NCBI RefSeq assembly: GCF_963665355.1
Contig: NZ_OY762229.1
Coordinates: 4,774,001 to 4,838,000, forward strand
Origin: an uncultured Desulfobacter sp.
Lineage (GTDB): Bacteria; Desulfobacterota; Desulfobacteria; Desulfobacterales; Desulfobacteraceae
Reading direction: 5' to 3'
Length of the DNA stretch: 64,000 nt
The notes beneath the pieces are model-generated. The model had not been told where the DNA came from and searched no databases. It was given only the letters and a program-made list of their open reading frames with translations. Shown here one piece after another: positions 10,398 through 19,500 of the stretch. A program made the position numbers and the translations under genes. Every line of letters begins with the position of its first letter. Within the stretch, counting starts at the first letter, position 1.

Positions 10398-12080
10398 ATG
10401 ACCGAAGATACCAAAAAAGTTATTTACACAATGATGAATGTGGGAAAATTCCACGGCACCCGACAGGTGCTCAAGGATATTTCCCTGTCCTATTTTTATG
10501 GGGCAAAGATCGGTGTACTGGGCCTTAACGGTTCAGGTAAATCTACCCTATTGAAAATTATGGCCGGTGTGGATACGGAATTTGTGGGTGAAACCATTTT
10601 ATCCAAAGGTTTTACTGTGGGATTTCTTGAGCAGGAGCCCCTGGTGGACTCGGACAAAACCGTACGCCAGGTGGTGGAAGAAGGGGTTCAGGAGACTGTA
10701 GACCTTTTAAATGAATATGAAAAAATCTCTGAAGCCTTTGCAGAACCCATGTCCGATGACCAGATGGAAGCACTTTTGGACAGACAGGGTAAGTTGCAGG
10801 AAAAGCTTGACCATACTGAGGCCTGGGATCTGGATGCCCGGCTTAAAATGGCCATGGACGCCCTTCGCTGCCCGCAGGAGGATACCCCAGTCAGCGTAAT
10901 ATCCGGTGGTGAAAAGCGCCGGGTGGCCCTATGCCGCCTGCTGCTTCAAAAACCTGATATTCTGCTTCTGGACGAGCCCACCAACCATCTTGATGCCGAA
11001 TCTGTGGCCTGGCTGGAGCAGCATTTAAGCCGGTTTGAAGGCACCGTCATTGCCGTAACCCATGACCGTTATTTCCTGGACAATGTGGCAGGCTGGATTC
11101 TGGAACTGGACAGGGGCGAAGGCATTCCCTGGAAAGGCAACTACTCCTCCTGGCTGGAACAAAAACAGCAACGCCTGGCAAAGGAAGAAAAAAGCGAAAG
11201 CAAACGCCGCCAGACCCTGGCCCGGGAGCTTGAGTGGATCAACATGTCCCCCAAGGGAAGGCGCTCCAAATCCAAGGCCAGAATCACGGCCTACGAAGAG
11301 TTGCTCAATAAGGATGCCAAACAGCAGGAACAGAAAATGGAAATTTTCATTCCGCCAGGACCCCGGCTTGGGTCTAAGGTCGTTGTGGCGCAAAATGTTT
11401 CCAAAGCCTTTGAGGACAAGCTTCTGGTGGAAAACATGAACTTTGTTCTTCCCCCTGGTGCCATTGTGGGCGTGGTGGGCCCCAACGGTGCCGGTAAAAC
11501 CACACTTTTCAAAATGATTACCGGAAAGGAAAAACCCGATTCCGGCACCATTGAAATCGGTGACAGTGTGCGCCTGGCTTACGTGGATCAGGATCGGGAC
11601 ACCCTGGATCCTGAAAAAACCATTTATGAAGTGATCTCGGGGGGCAGTGAAACCCTTTTGATGGGGGACAGGGAAATCAATGCCCGGGCCTATGTGGGCA
11701 AATTTAACTTCTCAGGCACGGATCAGCAAAAAAAGGTGAAAGACATTTCAGGTGGTGAGCGCAACCGGGTGCACATGGCCACCATGCTGCAAAGACAAGC
11801 CAATCTGCTGCTTTTGGACGAGCCCACCAATGACCTGGATGTCAATACCATGCGGGCATTGGAAGAAGCCCTTGAAAGCTTTGCCGGATGTGCCGTGATC
11901 ATCAGCCATGACCGGTGGTTCTTAGATCGCATCGCCACCCATATCCTGGCCTTTGAAGGAGACAGCCAGACCCTGTTCTTTGAAGGGTCTTACTCAGACT
12001 ATGAAAAGGATCGCAAAAAACGTCTGGGTATTAAAGAGAATCAGCCCACAAGAATAAAGTACCGCCAGCTGACCCGTTAA
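10398..12080 (+). CDS. ettA: Energy-dependent translational throttle ABC-F protein EttA
   Basis: This 560-residue ABC-F protein has two ATPase domains and no membrane segment. Domain 1 has Walker A GLNGSGKST (about 42-50), signature SGGEKRRVA and Walker B LLLDEPTNHLD. Domain 2 has GPNGAGKTT, SGGERNRVH and LLLDEPTNDLD. The length, the opening YTMMNVGKFHG, the charged interdomain linker (KGRRSKSKARI) and the short tail fit EttA, which binds the ribosomal E site and gates initiation by ADP/ATP ratio. An SD (AGGAG) precedes ATG 10398. A hairpin terminator follows. Confidence 0.93.
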   Translation: MTEDTKKVIYTMMNVGKFHGTRQVLKDISLSYFYGAKIGVLGLNGSGKSTLLKIMAGVDTEFVGETILSKGFTVGFLEQEPLVDSDKTVRQVVEEGVQETVDLLNEYEKISEAFAEPMSDDQMEALLDRQGKLQEKLDHTEAWDLDARLKMAMDALRCPQEDTPVSVISGGEKRRVALCRLLLQKPDILLLDEPTNHLDAESVAWLEQHLSRFEGTVIAVTHDRYFLDNVAGWILELDRGEGIPWKGNYSSWLEQKQQRLAKEEKSESKRRQTLARELEWINMSPKGRRSKSKARITAYEELLNKDAKQQEQKMEIFIPPGPRLGSKVVVAQNVSKAFEDKLLVENMNFVLPPGAIVGVVGPNGAGKTTLFKMITGKEKPDSGTIEIGDSVRLAYVDQDRDTLDPEKTIYEVISGGSETLLMGDREINARAYVGKFNFSGTDQQKKVKDISGGERNRVHMATMLQRQANLLLLDEPTNDLDVNTMRALEEALESFAGCAVIISHDRWFLDRIATHILAFEGDSQTLFFEGSYSDYEKDRKKRLGIKENQPTRIKYRQLTR

Positions 12081-12091
12081 AAACCATAAAA

Positions 12092-12129
12092 AAACACGGT
12101 ATTAAAGCATTGGCTTTAATACCGTGTTT
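12092..12129. terminator. Bidirectional intrinsic terminator between ettA and flaG
   Basis: A perfect 16-bp stem pairs 12092-12107 with 12114-12129 around a 6-nt loop. A run of A before it gives a U-tract on the minus strand, ending flaG. On the plus strand, where ettA ends, only UUUA follows the stem. Confidence 0.85.
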
Positions 12130-12214
12130 AACGACAGGATAGTTACAGTTTCAGACACAAGCGCTGCTGTAATTATTTTATACAAACCCGTATCAAACTA
12201 TTATAATTCAATCA

Positions 12215-12643
12215 TCAAGCCTTCGTATCAAACAAAAATCCAGCAAGATCACTCATTTTATCCTGCAAGGCAAGCATCTCTTCGGATGGAAACTGGCGAA
12301 TCAACTCCTCGGATTCCTTATCAAAAATACTAACAACGATCTTGTTATTCTCTTCATTAACTGAAAAGCTTAGTTTCGTTTGAATGGTTTCGGACATCAT
12401 CTGAAAAGATTCCACCATCTCTTTTACCTCTTCGGTGGTCATCTGATTCTGTGCCGTCTGATTCAGGGATTCTTTATTTTCCTTTACCCCGATACTTTCC
12501 TTGGTGTTCTGTACGCTTTGGAGCTTAGCTCTCTGAGGCGAGTCTACTTGAAGCTTATCCATTTGAAGCTTGTCTACAGAAATCAAAGGTGCTCTTTCCG
12601 GGGTGGTGTCCTGGGCCTTAAGCGATGTTGCGGTCATGTTCAT
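12215..12643 (-). CDS. flaG: FlaG-family flagellar protein
   Basis: This 142-residue protein has a low-complexity N-terminal half (KLQMDKLQVD repeat, many Gln and Lys). Its C-terminal domain matches FlaG: KLSFSVNEENNKIVVSIFDK followed by EELIRQFPSEEMLAL. FlaG proteins are linked to filament length control and usually sit near flagellin or fliD genes. Here no other flagellar gene is adjacent. The SD AGGAG (12655-12659) lies 11 nt before the ATG. It ends at the shared terminator with ettA. Confidence 0.8.
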   Translation of the reverse strand: MNMTATSLKAQDTTPERAPLISVDKLQMDKLQVDSPQRAKLQSVQNTKESIGVKENKESLNQTAQNQMTTEEVKEMVESFQMMSETIQTKLSFSVNEENNKIVVSIFDKESEELIRQFPSEEMLALQDKMSDLAGFLFDTKA

Positions 12644-12871
12644 TTTTCTTGTATCTCCTGTCGTTATAGCCTTCCGGTTAAAAAGGCAGATTTTTTTGTC
12701 TGTTAACCTGTTAAACTATTTTTCGGATATATATTAAAATACTTTAGTAAAAAATCATATTTTCAATATTAATTCCACAAAAAACATGTTTCACCGGCAG
12801 TGGTTAAAATTTGCAAAAAAGCGATTGATATGATTTAAATTAGGCTCAAATAATTAAGGATGCCCTGACAT

Positions 12872-14218
12872 ATGTCCAAGAACAATAGAAATACACCGTT
12901 ATTATCCACTGACACCACAAAAATTATCCTGGATTCAATATCAGACGGGGTATTCACCATTGACTACAATTGGAAAATAACATCCTTTAACAGGGCTGCC
13001 GAAGAAATCACCGGTATCTGCCGGCAGGATGCAATTGGCTGTCACTGCTGGGACGTTTTCCGTTCCAACATGTGCGAACAGGGTTGTGCGCTGAAAAAAA
13101 CAATGGATCAGGGCAAACCCTTTGTATCAAGTTCCGCATATATCATTAATAATCGGCAGAAAAAAATTCCCATAACTGTTTCAACGTCCCTGCTCATCGA
13201 TAAAAATGGTGAGGTCCTGGGAGGAGTGGAAACCTTCAGAGATCATTCCGTGGTGGAAGCCTTGCGAAAAGAACTGGCCGGAGGGTTTCGGGTGGGCGAC
13301 ATGGTGAGCAACTCCAGTGCCATGAAAAATATTTTCAATATCCTGCCCCAGATAGCTGAAAGCGATTCATCGGTTCTCATCGAGGGAGAAACAGGTACCG
13401 GCAAAGAGTTAATGGCAAGGGCCATTCATAACACCAGCCCTAGAATGGATCACCCCTTTGTCGCCATAAATTGCGGGGCATTGCCGGACACATTGTTGGA
13501 GTCGGAACTGTTTGGATATAAAAGAGGTGCATTCACCCATGCGGTGAAAGACAAACCCGGTCATTTTGCCCTGGCAGACAATGGTACGATTTTCCTTGAT
13601 GAAATAGCAGACACAAGTCCGGCTTTCCAGGTCAGACTGCTTCGGGTTCTTCAGGAACACGAATATACACCCCTTGGCGGTATTGCCAAAGAGCGATCCA
13701 ATGTCAGAATCATTGCCGCCGCCAATAAAAACCTGACCACCATGGTGGAAAATAAGGAATTCAGGCAGGATCTTTATTACCGTATCAATGTCATTAAAAT
13801 ATCCCTGCCGCCTTTACGCCATAGAATGGAGGATATCCCATACCTTGTGGACCAGTTCATTGCCCGCTTGAACCTGCGCCGGAACAAAATGATTCAGGGA
13901 TTGTCTCCCGAGGTCCTTGCCGCATTTATGGCCCATAATTTCCCGGGAAATATCAGGGAGCTTGAAAATATAATTGAGCATGCCTTTGTCCTATGCACCA
14001 AAGATTACATTACAATGGAGCATCTGCCGCCGTCCCTTGCAGCCGGTTCAGGTCCCCGGACGGGTAAAAATGCCAATCCGGTCATTGCAGCACAGATTAA
14101 GATGATCACTGACGCCCTGGAACGTAACAACAATAACCGTAATGCCGCAGCCCGGGACCTTGGCATACACAAAAGCACCCTGTTCAGGCGAATTAAAAAA
14201 CTGGGAATCAGGATTTAG
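12872..14218 (+). CDS. PAS-domain sigma-54 activator with Fis-type HTH
   Basis: This 448-residue enhancer-binding protein has PAS (about 15-125), AAA+ (about 145-375) and a Fis-type HTH (about 410-446, DLGIHKSTLFRRIKK). Walker A is GETGTGKE (172-179). The sigma-54 contact loop reads GAFTHA (219-224) instead of GAFTGA. The PAS domain holds five cysteines (50, 57, 59, 68, 72), suggesting a redox or Fe-S input; this is inference. A NifX-like gene follows 34 nt later, a pairing resembling the orange-protein (ORP) locus of Desulfovibrio, where a sigma-54 activator sits with NifX/NifB-type proteins. Its own targets are unknown. Confidence 0.9.
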   Translation: MSKNNRNTPLLSTDTTKIILDSISDGVFTIDYNWKITSFNRAAEEITGICRQDAIGCHCWDVFRSNMCEQGCALKKTMDQGKPFVSSSAYIINNRQKKIPITVSTSLLIDKNGEVLGGVETFRDHSVVEALRKELAGGFRVGDMVSNSSAMKNIFNILPQIAESDSSVLIEGETGTGKELMARAIHNTSPRMDHPFVAINCGALPDTLLESELFGYKRGAFTHAVKDKPGHFALADNGTIFLDEIADTSPAFQVRLLRVLQEHEYTPLGGIAKERSNVRIIAAANKNLTTMVENKEFRQDLYYRINVIKISLPPLRHRMEDIPYLVDQFIARLNLRRNKMIQGLSPEVLAAFMAHNFPGNIRELENIIEHAFVLCTKDYITMEHLPPSLAAGSGPRTGKNANPVIAAQIKMITDALERNNNNRNAAARDLGIHKSTLFRRIKKLGIRI

Positions 14219-14252
14219 ATACACTTTAAGAAGACTTTTGGAGGATGAGATC

Positions 14253-14609
14253 ATGAAAGTTGCGATTACCACCTGGGGAAACCGGGTCTCTCCTGTGTTT
14301 GATGCCGCAAAAACCCTTTTAATTGCCGACGTTGAAAATCAAAGCATTAACAGCAAAAAGTACGAATCTTTCCATCCGGACGATATTGGCGCCCTTGCAG
14401 CACTCCTCAACCGTGAAAGAGTTGATGCCCTGGTTTGCGGGGCAATCTCCGAAACCTATGCCGCCCGGCTTGATGAAAACAAGGTCCGTATGTTCGCCTT
14501 CATCACCGGCAATACCATGGATATTCTGGATTGCCTGGCCAGGCACAATACAATCAATCCGAATTTTATGATGCCCGGGTGCACACCGGCACCAGAAGGA
14601 ACACCATAA
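14253..14609 (+). CDS. NifX/NifB-type dinitrogenase Fe-Mo cofactor domain protein
   Basis: This 118-residue protein has the single-domain fold of NifX, the NifB C-terminus and the orange protein: MKVAITTWGNRVSPVFDAAK at the start, then a core ending LVCGAISETYAARL and a variable tail PGCTPAPEGTP. Family members bind metal-sulfur clusters. No nif genes are visible, so a nitrogenase role is not supported. A strong SD (GGAGG 14240-14244) precedes ATG 14253. It is probably co-transcribed with the sigma-54 activator upstream. Confidence 0.82.
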   Translation: MKVAITTWGNRVSPVFDAAKTLLIADVENQSINSKKYESFHPDDIGALAALLNRERVDALVCGAISETYAARLDENKVRMFAFITGNTMDILDCLARHNTINPNFMMPGCTPAPEGTP

Positions 14610-14615
14610 AAAAAG

Positions 14616-14645
14616 ACCTGCCGCCTAGGAGGGGAGGCGGCAGGT
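14616..14645. terminator. Terminator hairpin of amtB, also 3' of the NifX-like gene
   Basis: An 11-bp GC-rich stem pairs 14616-14626 with 14635-14645. On the minus strand it is followed by CTTTTTTTAT, a good intrinsic terminator for amtB. The loop reads CCCCTCCT on the minus strand and AGGAGGGG on the plus strand. Confidence 0.85.
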
Positions 14646-14743
14646 ACTTTAGGCCTTTCGCGCGTAAGGAGGACGCGAAGCAATTATGCAGGTGATTGCA
14701 CTATGTTGGCTTTAGCAAAACACCTGCACAGGAGGATGAAGCA
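14646..14743 (-). ncRNA. Candidate structured 3'-UTR RNA downstream of amtB
   Basis: Between amtB and its terminator lie two further hairpins. One pairs 14657-14662 with 14674-14679 and has a loop containing TCCTCC on the minus strand. The other pairs 14687-14694 with 14721-14728. A third CCTCC motif sits unpaired at 14730-14735. C-rich loops that can pair with ribosome-binding sites are known from several bacterial sRNA families. This RNA is an inference; a plain structured 3' end is the alternative. Confidence 0.35.
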
Positions 14744-16078
14744 CTAATGGCTGGTTAAAAAGTCAGGATATGCATTGCCACCATGTTCCGTGGAGTCCAG
14801 GCCTTCCAGTTCTTCTTCCGGAGAGACACGTAAGCCCATGGTAAGGTCAATAACCTTGAACAGTATAAAAGCTGTGCAAAATGTCCATGCAAAACAGGAA
14901 ACAATACCGATGCACTGTACGGACACAATTTTCATACTTGTCCCTCCGATGTTAAAGATCCCTGCAGCAAGAGTACCCCAGGCACCATTTACGCCGTGTA
15001 CGGAAACAGCACCAACGGGATCGTCAATTCTGATTTTATCAACAAACAGTACGGCAAATACAACCAGCACGCCGGCAACGCCGCCGATAATAATGGACGA
15101 ACCAGGTGTAACATTGGCACAACCGGCAGTAATACCCACAAGACCTGCCAGGGCGCCGTTCAAACTCATGCCCACTTCAGGCTTTCCAAATTTAACCCAG
15201 GAAACGATCATGGCCATAACACAGCCGGCAGCGGCAGCAAGGTTGGTATTTACAAAAATCATTGCAATGTCTTTATTTGCAGCGGTGGTGGAACCCGGAT
15301 TGAAACCAAACCATCCGATCCACAGGATAAATACGCCAAGGGCGGCCAGGGGGATATTGTGACCCAGAATCGGTTTAACATGACCGTCTTTGGTGAACTT
15401 TCCAATACGAGGCCCAAGGACTATGGCACCGGCCAATGCAGCCCAGCCACCCACAGAGTGAACAACAGTGGAGCCTGCAAAATCTATAAATCCAAGCCCT
15501 TCAAGCCAGCCGGAACCGTTGAACAAAGAGCCCCAGGCCCAGGAACCGAAGATGGGATAGATCAATGCGGACAAAACCGCACTGTAAATAAGGTAGCCGG
15601 TAAATTTGGTACGTTCGGCCATGGCACCGGAAACAATGGTGGCGGCTGTGGCGGCAAACACGACCTGGAACATCCAGAAGGCCAGCACCCAGGGGTCCCC
15701 GCCCACTTCAAAATCACTTAAAAAAAAGCCGGTGGTGCCGAAAAATCCTGTTTTGGAGGTACCGAACATCAGACCAAAACCAATGGCCCAGAAAAACAGA
15801 GAACCCATGGAAAAGTCCATCAGATTTTTCATCATGATGTTTACAGCGTTCTTAGCCCGGGTGAAACCTGTTTCCACCATGGCGAACCCGGCCTGCATAA
15901 AGAAAACAAGGGCAGCCGCAATAAGGGTCCAGACATAGTCGGCATGGGTCTGGACCAGTTTAATAGCTTCGGCATTAGAGAGCACCGTGGGGGGCTCGTC
16001 TGTCCCGGCCCATGCTGCTGTAATGGTGCAAGCCAACGAAATCAGAATCATCAGTACATACTTCATGTTTCTTAACAT
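14744..16078 (-). CDS. amtB: Ammonium transporter AmtB
   Basis: This 444-residue Amt/Rh channel starts with a signal peptide (MKYVLMILISLACTITAAWA) and has about eleven membrane segments. The twin-histidine motifs are visible: VHSVGGWAALAGA and SVHGVNGAWGTLAAG. So is the FMQAGFAMVETG region of the first helices. It conducts ammonium into the cell at low external nitrogen and is gated by the PII protein. It lies 47 nt downstream of glnK on the same strand. ATG 16078 has AAGGAG 10 nt upstream; ATG 16066 is an alternative. Confidence 0.95.
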   Translation of the reverse strand: MLRNMKYVLMILISLACTITAAWAGTDEPPTVLSNAEAIKLVQTHADYVWTLIAAALVFFMQAGFAMVETGFTRAKNAVNIMMKNLMDFSMGSLFFWAIGFGLMFGTSKTGFFGTTGFFLSDFEVGGDPWVLAFWMFQVVFAATAATIVSGAMAERTKFTGYLIYSAVLSALIYPIFGSWAWGSLFNGSGWLEGLGFIDFAGSTVVHSVGGWAALAGAIVLGPRIGKFTKDGHVKPILGHNIPLAALGVFILWIGWFGFNPGSTTAANKDIAMIFVNTNLAAAAGCVMAMIVSWVKFGKPEVGMSLNGALAGLVGITAGCANVTPGSSIIIGGVAGVLVVFAVLFVDKIRIDDPVGAVSVHGVNGAWGTLAAGIFNIGGTSMKIVSVQCIGIVSCFAWTFCTAFILFKVIDLTMGLRVSPEEELEGLDSTEHGGNAYPDFLTSH

Positions 16079-16125
16079 GTTTTTAAATCTCCTTCTTACT
16101 CACTTCTTTATTAATAAATTAAACT

Positions 16126-17063
<938 letters not shown>

Positions 17064-17092
17064 TTGACAAAAAGTCAACGGCACGATTAGAT
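17064..17092 (+). promoter_or_regulatory. Sigma-70-like promoter of the TPR gene with a palindromic -35
   Basis: A perfect TTGACA (17064-17069), a 17-nt spacer and TTAGAT (17087-17092) precede the TPR gene. The -35 is part of the inverted repeat TTGACAAAAAGTCAA, which could be an operator. Confidence 0.55.
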
Positions 17093-17163
17093 AGGAAAAC
17101 AATCAATTTTCTAAACTGAACATCACAATTAGGGCTTTTTTATTGTGATCAGGCGGATAGCTC

Positions 17164-18219
17164 ATGCAGAAAATCACTAAAGAAAAAATCGAAGAAAATG
17201 AAAATAATACCGACAAGGTATTGAACCTATGCAAAAACGCACGCACATTTATTCGCACCCGAAATCCCAGACAGGCGGAACCACTGTTGTTTGAAGCTCT
17301 GGAAATATCGCCCCAAAATCCTTATGTGCTGGTTGCGTTAGGTGATGCCAAACGCATGCAAAAGCAATTTACAACGTCTGCAAAGTATTATGAATTATGC
17401 CTTGGGGCAGACCCGCTGAATCCTTTTGCCATGTCAGGTCTTGGTGATGCATACAGGGGCAGCAATAACCTTGACGGCGCCATTGATATTTGGTCCCAGG
17501 CCCTTGATGCTTATCCGGAAAACTACCTTGTGATGACCCGCCTGGCTGATGCTCTAACCAAGAAAGGTGACCTTGTCACTGCCCGGAAGATCTACGAAAA
17601 AGCCATCAAGCTTAATCCAGAGGATCCCTTTGCTTTGTCTGGTCTTGGAAATCTTCTAGTCCGCCTTAAGGAATTTGACCTATCCCGCCCGTTTCTTGAA
17701 AAGTTAGTCATTAAACAGCCCCAAAACCCCAGGGCCATAGGGGCTCTGGCCAATTTTTATCGTAGGCAGGAAGATTTCTCCAATGCTAAGGCCCTGTTCA
17801 ATCGAATTCTGGATATCGATCCCAACAATGTCTATGCCATGGACGGACTGGCAGATTGTGCCCGGGGCAATAAGGACTATGAAAAAGCCAAACAGCTATG
17901 GGGAAAAGCCATGGCAGCCGGAATGAATCCGGCCATCGCGAAAACCCGTATTGCAGATGCCTGCCTGCAGATGCAACAATTTACCCAGGCCCGACAGTAT
18001 TATGACCAGGTTCTCGCCATGTCCGAGGACAGATTTGCCCTGTTCGGACGACTGCGCCTTATCGAAGCAGAACCGGGAGATGAACGAAATAAGATTATTG
18101 ATGCGGCTCAGATTCTAAGCCGATTGTTTGCCCTTAATCCATCTGATGACCGGACAATCAATGAATTTAATGTATTCAGGACCCGGTATCCGGAAATTGA
18201 CACCTATATCCAGGCCTGA
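17164..18219 (+). CDS. Tetratricopeptide-repeat protein
   Basis: This 351-residue protein is built almost entirely from about seven TPR units (for example NPFAMSGLGDAYRGSNN and NPEDPFALSGLGNLLVR). It has no signal peptide or membrane segment, so it is probably a cytoplasmic protein-interaction scaffold. An N-terminal charged stretch (KEKIEENENNTDK) precedes the repeats. It stands alone: a promoter lies upstream and the next gene is 141 nt away. Partners are not evident. Confidence 0.85.
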   Translation: MQKITKEKIEENENNTDKVLNLCKNARTFIRTRNPRQAEPLLFEALEISPQNPYVLVALGDAKRMQKQFTTSAKYYELCLGADPLNPFAMSGLGDAYRGSNNLDGAIDIWSQALDAYPENYLVMTRLADALTKKGDLVTARKIYEKAIKLNPEDPFALSGLGNLLVRLKEFDLSRPFLEKLVIKQPQNPRAIGALANFYRRQEDFSNAKALFNRILDIDPNNVYAMDGLADCARGNKDYEKAKQLWGKAMAAGMNPAIAKTRIADACLQMQQFTQARQYYDQVLAMSEDRFALFGRLRLIEAEPGDERNKIIDAAQILSRLFALNPSDDRTINEFNVFRTRYPEIDTYIQA

Positions 18220-18341
18220 CTGGTTTTTTTGCCCCCCCATGAGCGAAACAACGTCGTAGAGGCGTTTCATATGGTGGATGCGAGCCCTTTGCTTTTTCCT
18301 AAGGATATTTTTATATCCCAATTTGTATAATCCATTGCAGA

Positions 18342-18358
18342 AAAGGAACCTGTCCTTT
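18342..18358 (+). promoter_or_regulatory. Hairpin over the ribosome-binding site of the dehydratase operon
   Basis: AAAGGA (18342-18347) and TCCTTT (18353-18358) form a 6-bp hairpin with a 5-nt loop just before ATG 18361. The AAAGGA is the only SD-like sequence, at a long spacing of 13 nt, so folding may limit initiation. Confidence 0.35.
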
Positions 18359-18360
18359 CC

Positions 18361-19500
18361 ATGAAAAATGGCTTAAAACCGTTTCATTCAACTGTTAAGG
18401 ATCCTTCATCCGCAGCCAGGGCCGTTAAAAAGAAGGGCAGACCCATCATCGGTTATCTGTGTTCCTATGCGCCGGAGGAGCTGATTTTTGCTGCAGGCGG
18501 CCACCCCATGCGCCTAATTCCGTCCGGAACGTCAATTAATCTCTCCCAGAACCATTTGCAGCCCTATTGCTGCGCCCTGGCCCGTGAGATTCTGGAACAA
18601 GGGCTTTCCCAAGAATTAACTTATCTTGACGGCACAGTATTCGTCCACACCTGCGATACAATGCAGCGCCTGTCCGATATCTGGAGACTGAACATCAGTA
18701 CAGCCTTTTTTTCAGACATCGTTATGCCGGTCAAACTTCACACAAAATCCGCTGGCGAATATATGCAGGCCGTTCTTCATCGTTTTATCTCCGATATGGG
18801 GGAATATACAGGTAAAGCCGTAACCCGGGCAGATCTTGAAGATGCCATCGCACTGTTCAACCGCATCCGCAGCACATTGGCCCACATTTATAAAATTGCC
18901 GCCCAAAATCCCGGGCTCATTTCAGGACAGGACCTTCTGACCGTGACAAAGGGCACGATGATAATGGACCGTGAAGTTGCGGATACCTGTCTTGCAGATC
19001 TTGCCAGAGCCATGGAATCAGCCGAAAAAAAAAGCAAGCCTGTCACACCGATAATCCTTTCAGGCTCTTTTTGTGATACGCCTGAAATTTATACAGTGAT
19101 TGAAGCAGCGGGCGGTGCTGTGGCAGGTGACGATCTGTGCTCGGGCATGCGCTGGTTCAACGGTGATGTTTCAACAAATTTGCCGGCTATACAGGCTGTG
19201 GCAAAACGATACACAGACAGAGCAATTTGCCCGGCCAAGCACAGGGGAACAACTGACAGGGCTTACGCCCTCCTCCAGCTTGTAAAAGAAACCAAATCCC
19301 AGGGCGTTATTTTCACAGTGCTTAAATTCTGCGACCCCCACGCTTTTGACTTTCCATATCTGAAATCCAGCCTTGCCAAGGAGGGTATCCCAAGCTTACT
19401 TCTTGAACTGGATGGCCAGCGAATCAATTCAGGCCAGATGGCCACCCGCATCGAAACCTTTATCCAGATGATTCAAGGGCAAGAGGAGCACTGGAAATGA
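18361..19500 (+). CDS. 2-hydroxyacyl-CoA dehydratase / benzoyl-CoA reductase family subunit (BcrC-like)
   Basis: This 379-residue protein belongs to the HgdB/BcrC/FldC family, whose subunits bind a [4Fe-4S] cluster and use ATP-activated electrons for radical dehydration or reduction of acyl-CoA. Seen: the family opening IIGYLCSYAPEELIFAAGG, conserved cysteines in CSYAPEE, QPYCCALARE and FVHTCDTMQRL, and SGSFCDTPEI in the second half. It overlaps the next gene by 4 nt (ATGA), so the two subunits are translationally coupled. The substrate is unknown. A class I benzoyl-CoA reductase is less likely because only one activase gene follows. Confidence 0.82.
   Translation: MKNGLKPFHSTVKDPSSAARAVKKKGRPIIGYLCSYAPEELIFAAGGHPMRLIPSGTSINLSQNHLQPYCCALAREILEQGLSQELTYLDGTVFVHTCDTMQRLSDIWRLNISTAFFSDIVMPVKLHTKSAGEYMQAVLHRFISDMGEYTGKAVTRADLEDAIALFNRIRSTLAHIYKIAAQNPGLISGQDLLTVTKGTMIMDREVADTCLADLARAMESAEKKSKPVTPIILSGSFCDTPEIYTVIEAAGGAVAGDDLCSGMRWFNGDVSTNLPAIQAVAKRYTDRAICPAKHRGTTDRAYALLQLVKETKSQGVIFTVLKFCDPHAFDFPYLKSSLAKEGIPSLLLELDGQRINSGQMATRIETFIQMIQGQEEHWK

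Noticed and set aside
14253-14609. Nitrogenase cofactor function for the NifX-like gene
   Set aside because: No nif structural or assembly genes are in the window, and the domain is shared by orange-protein-type families.
14668-14716. Leader peptide with SD AAGGAGG (MQVIALCWL)
   Set aside because: The spacing to ATG is long (13 nt) and the region is better explained as the structured amtB 3' end.
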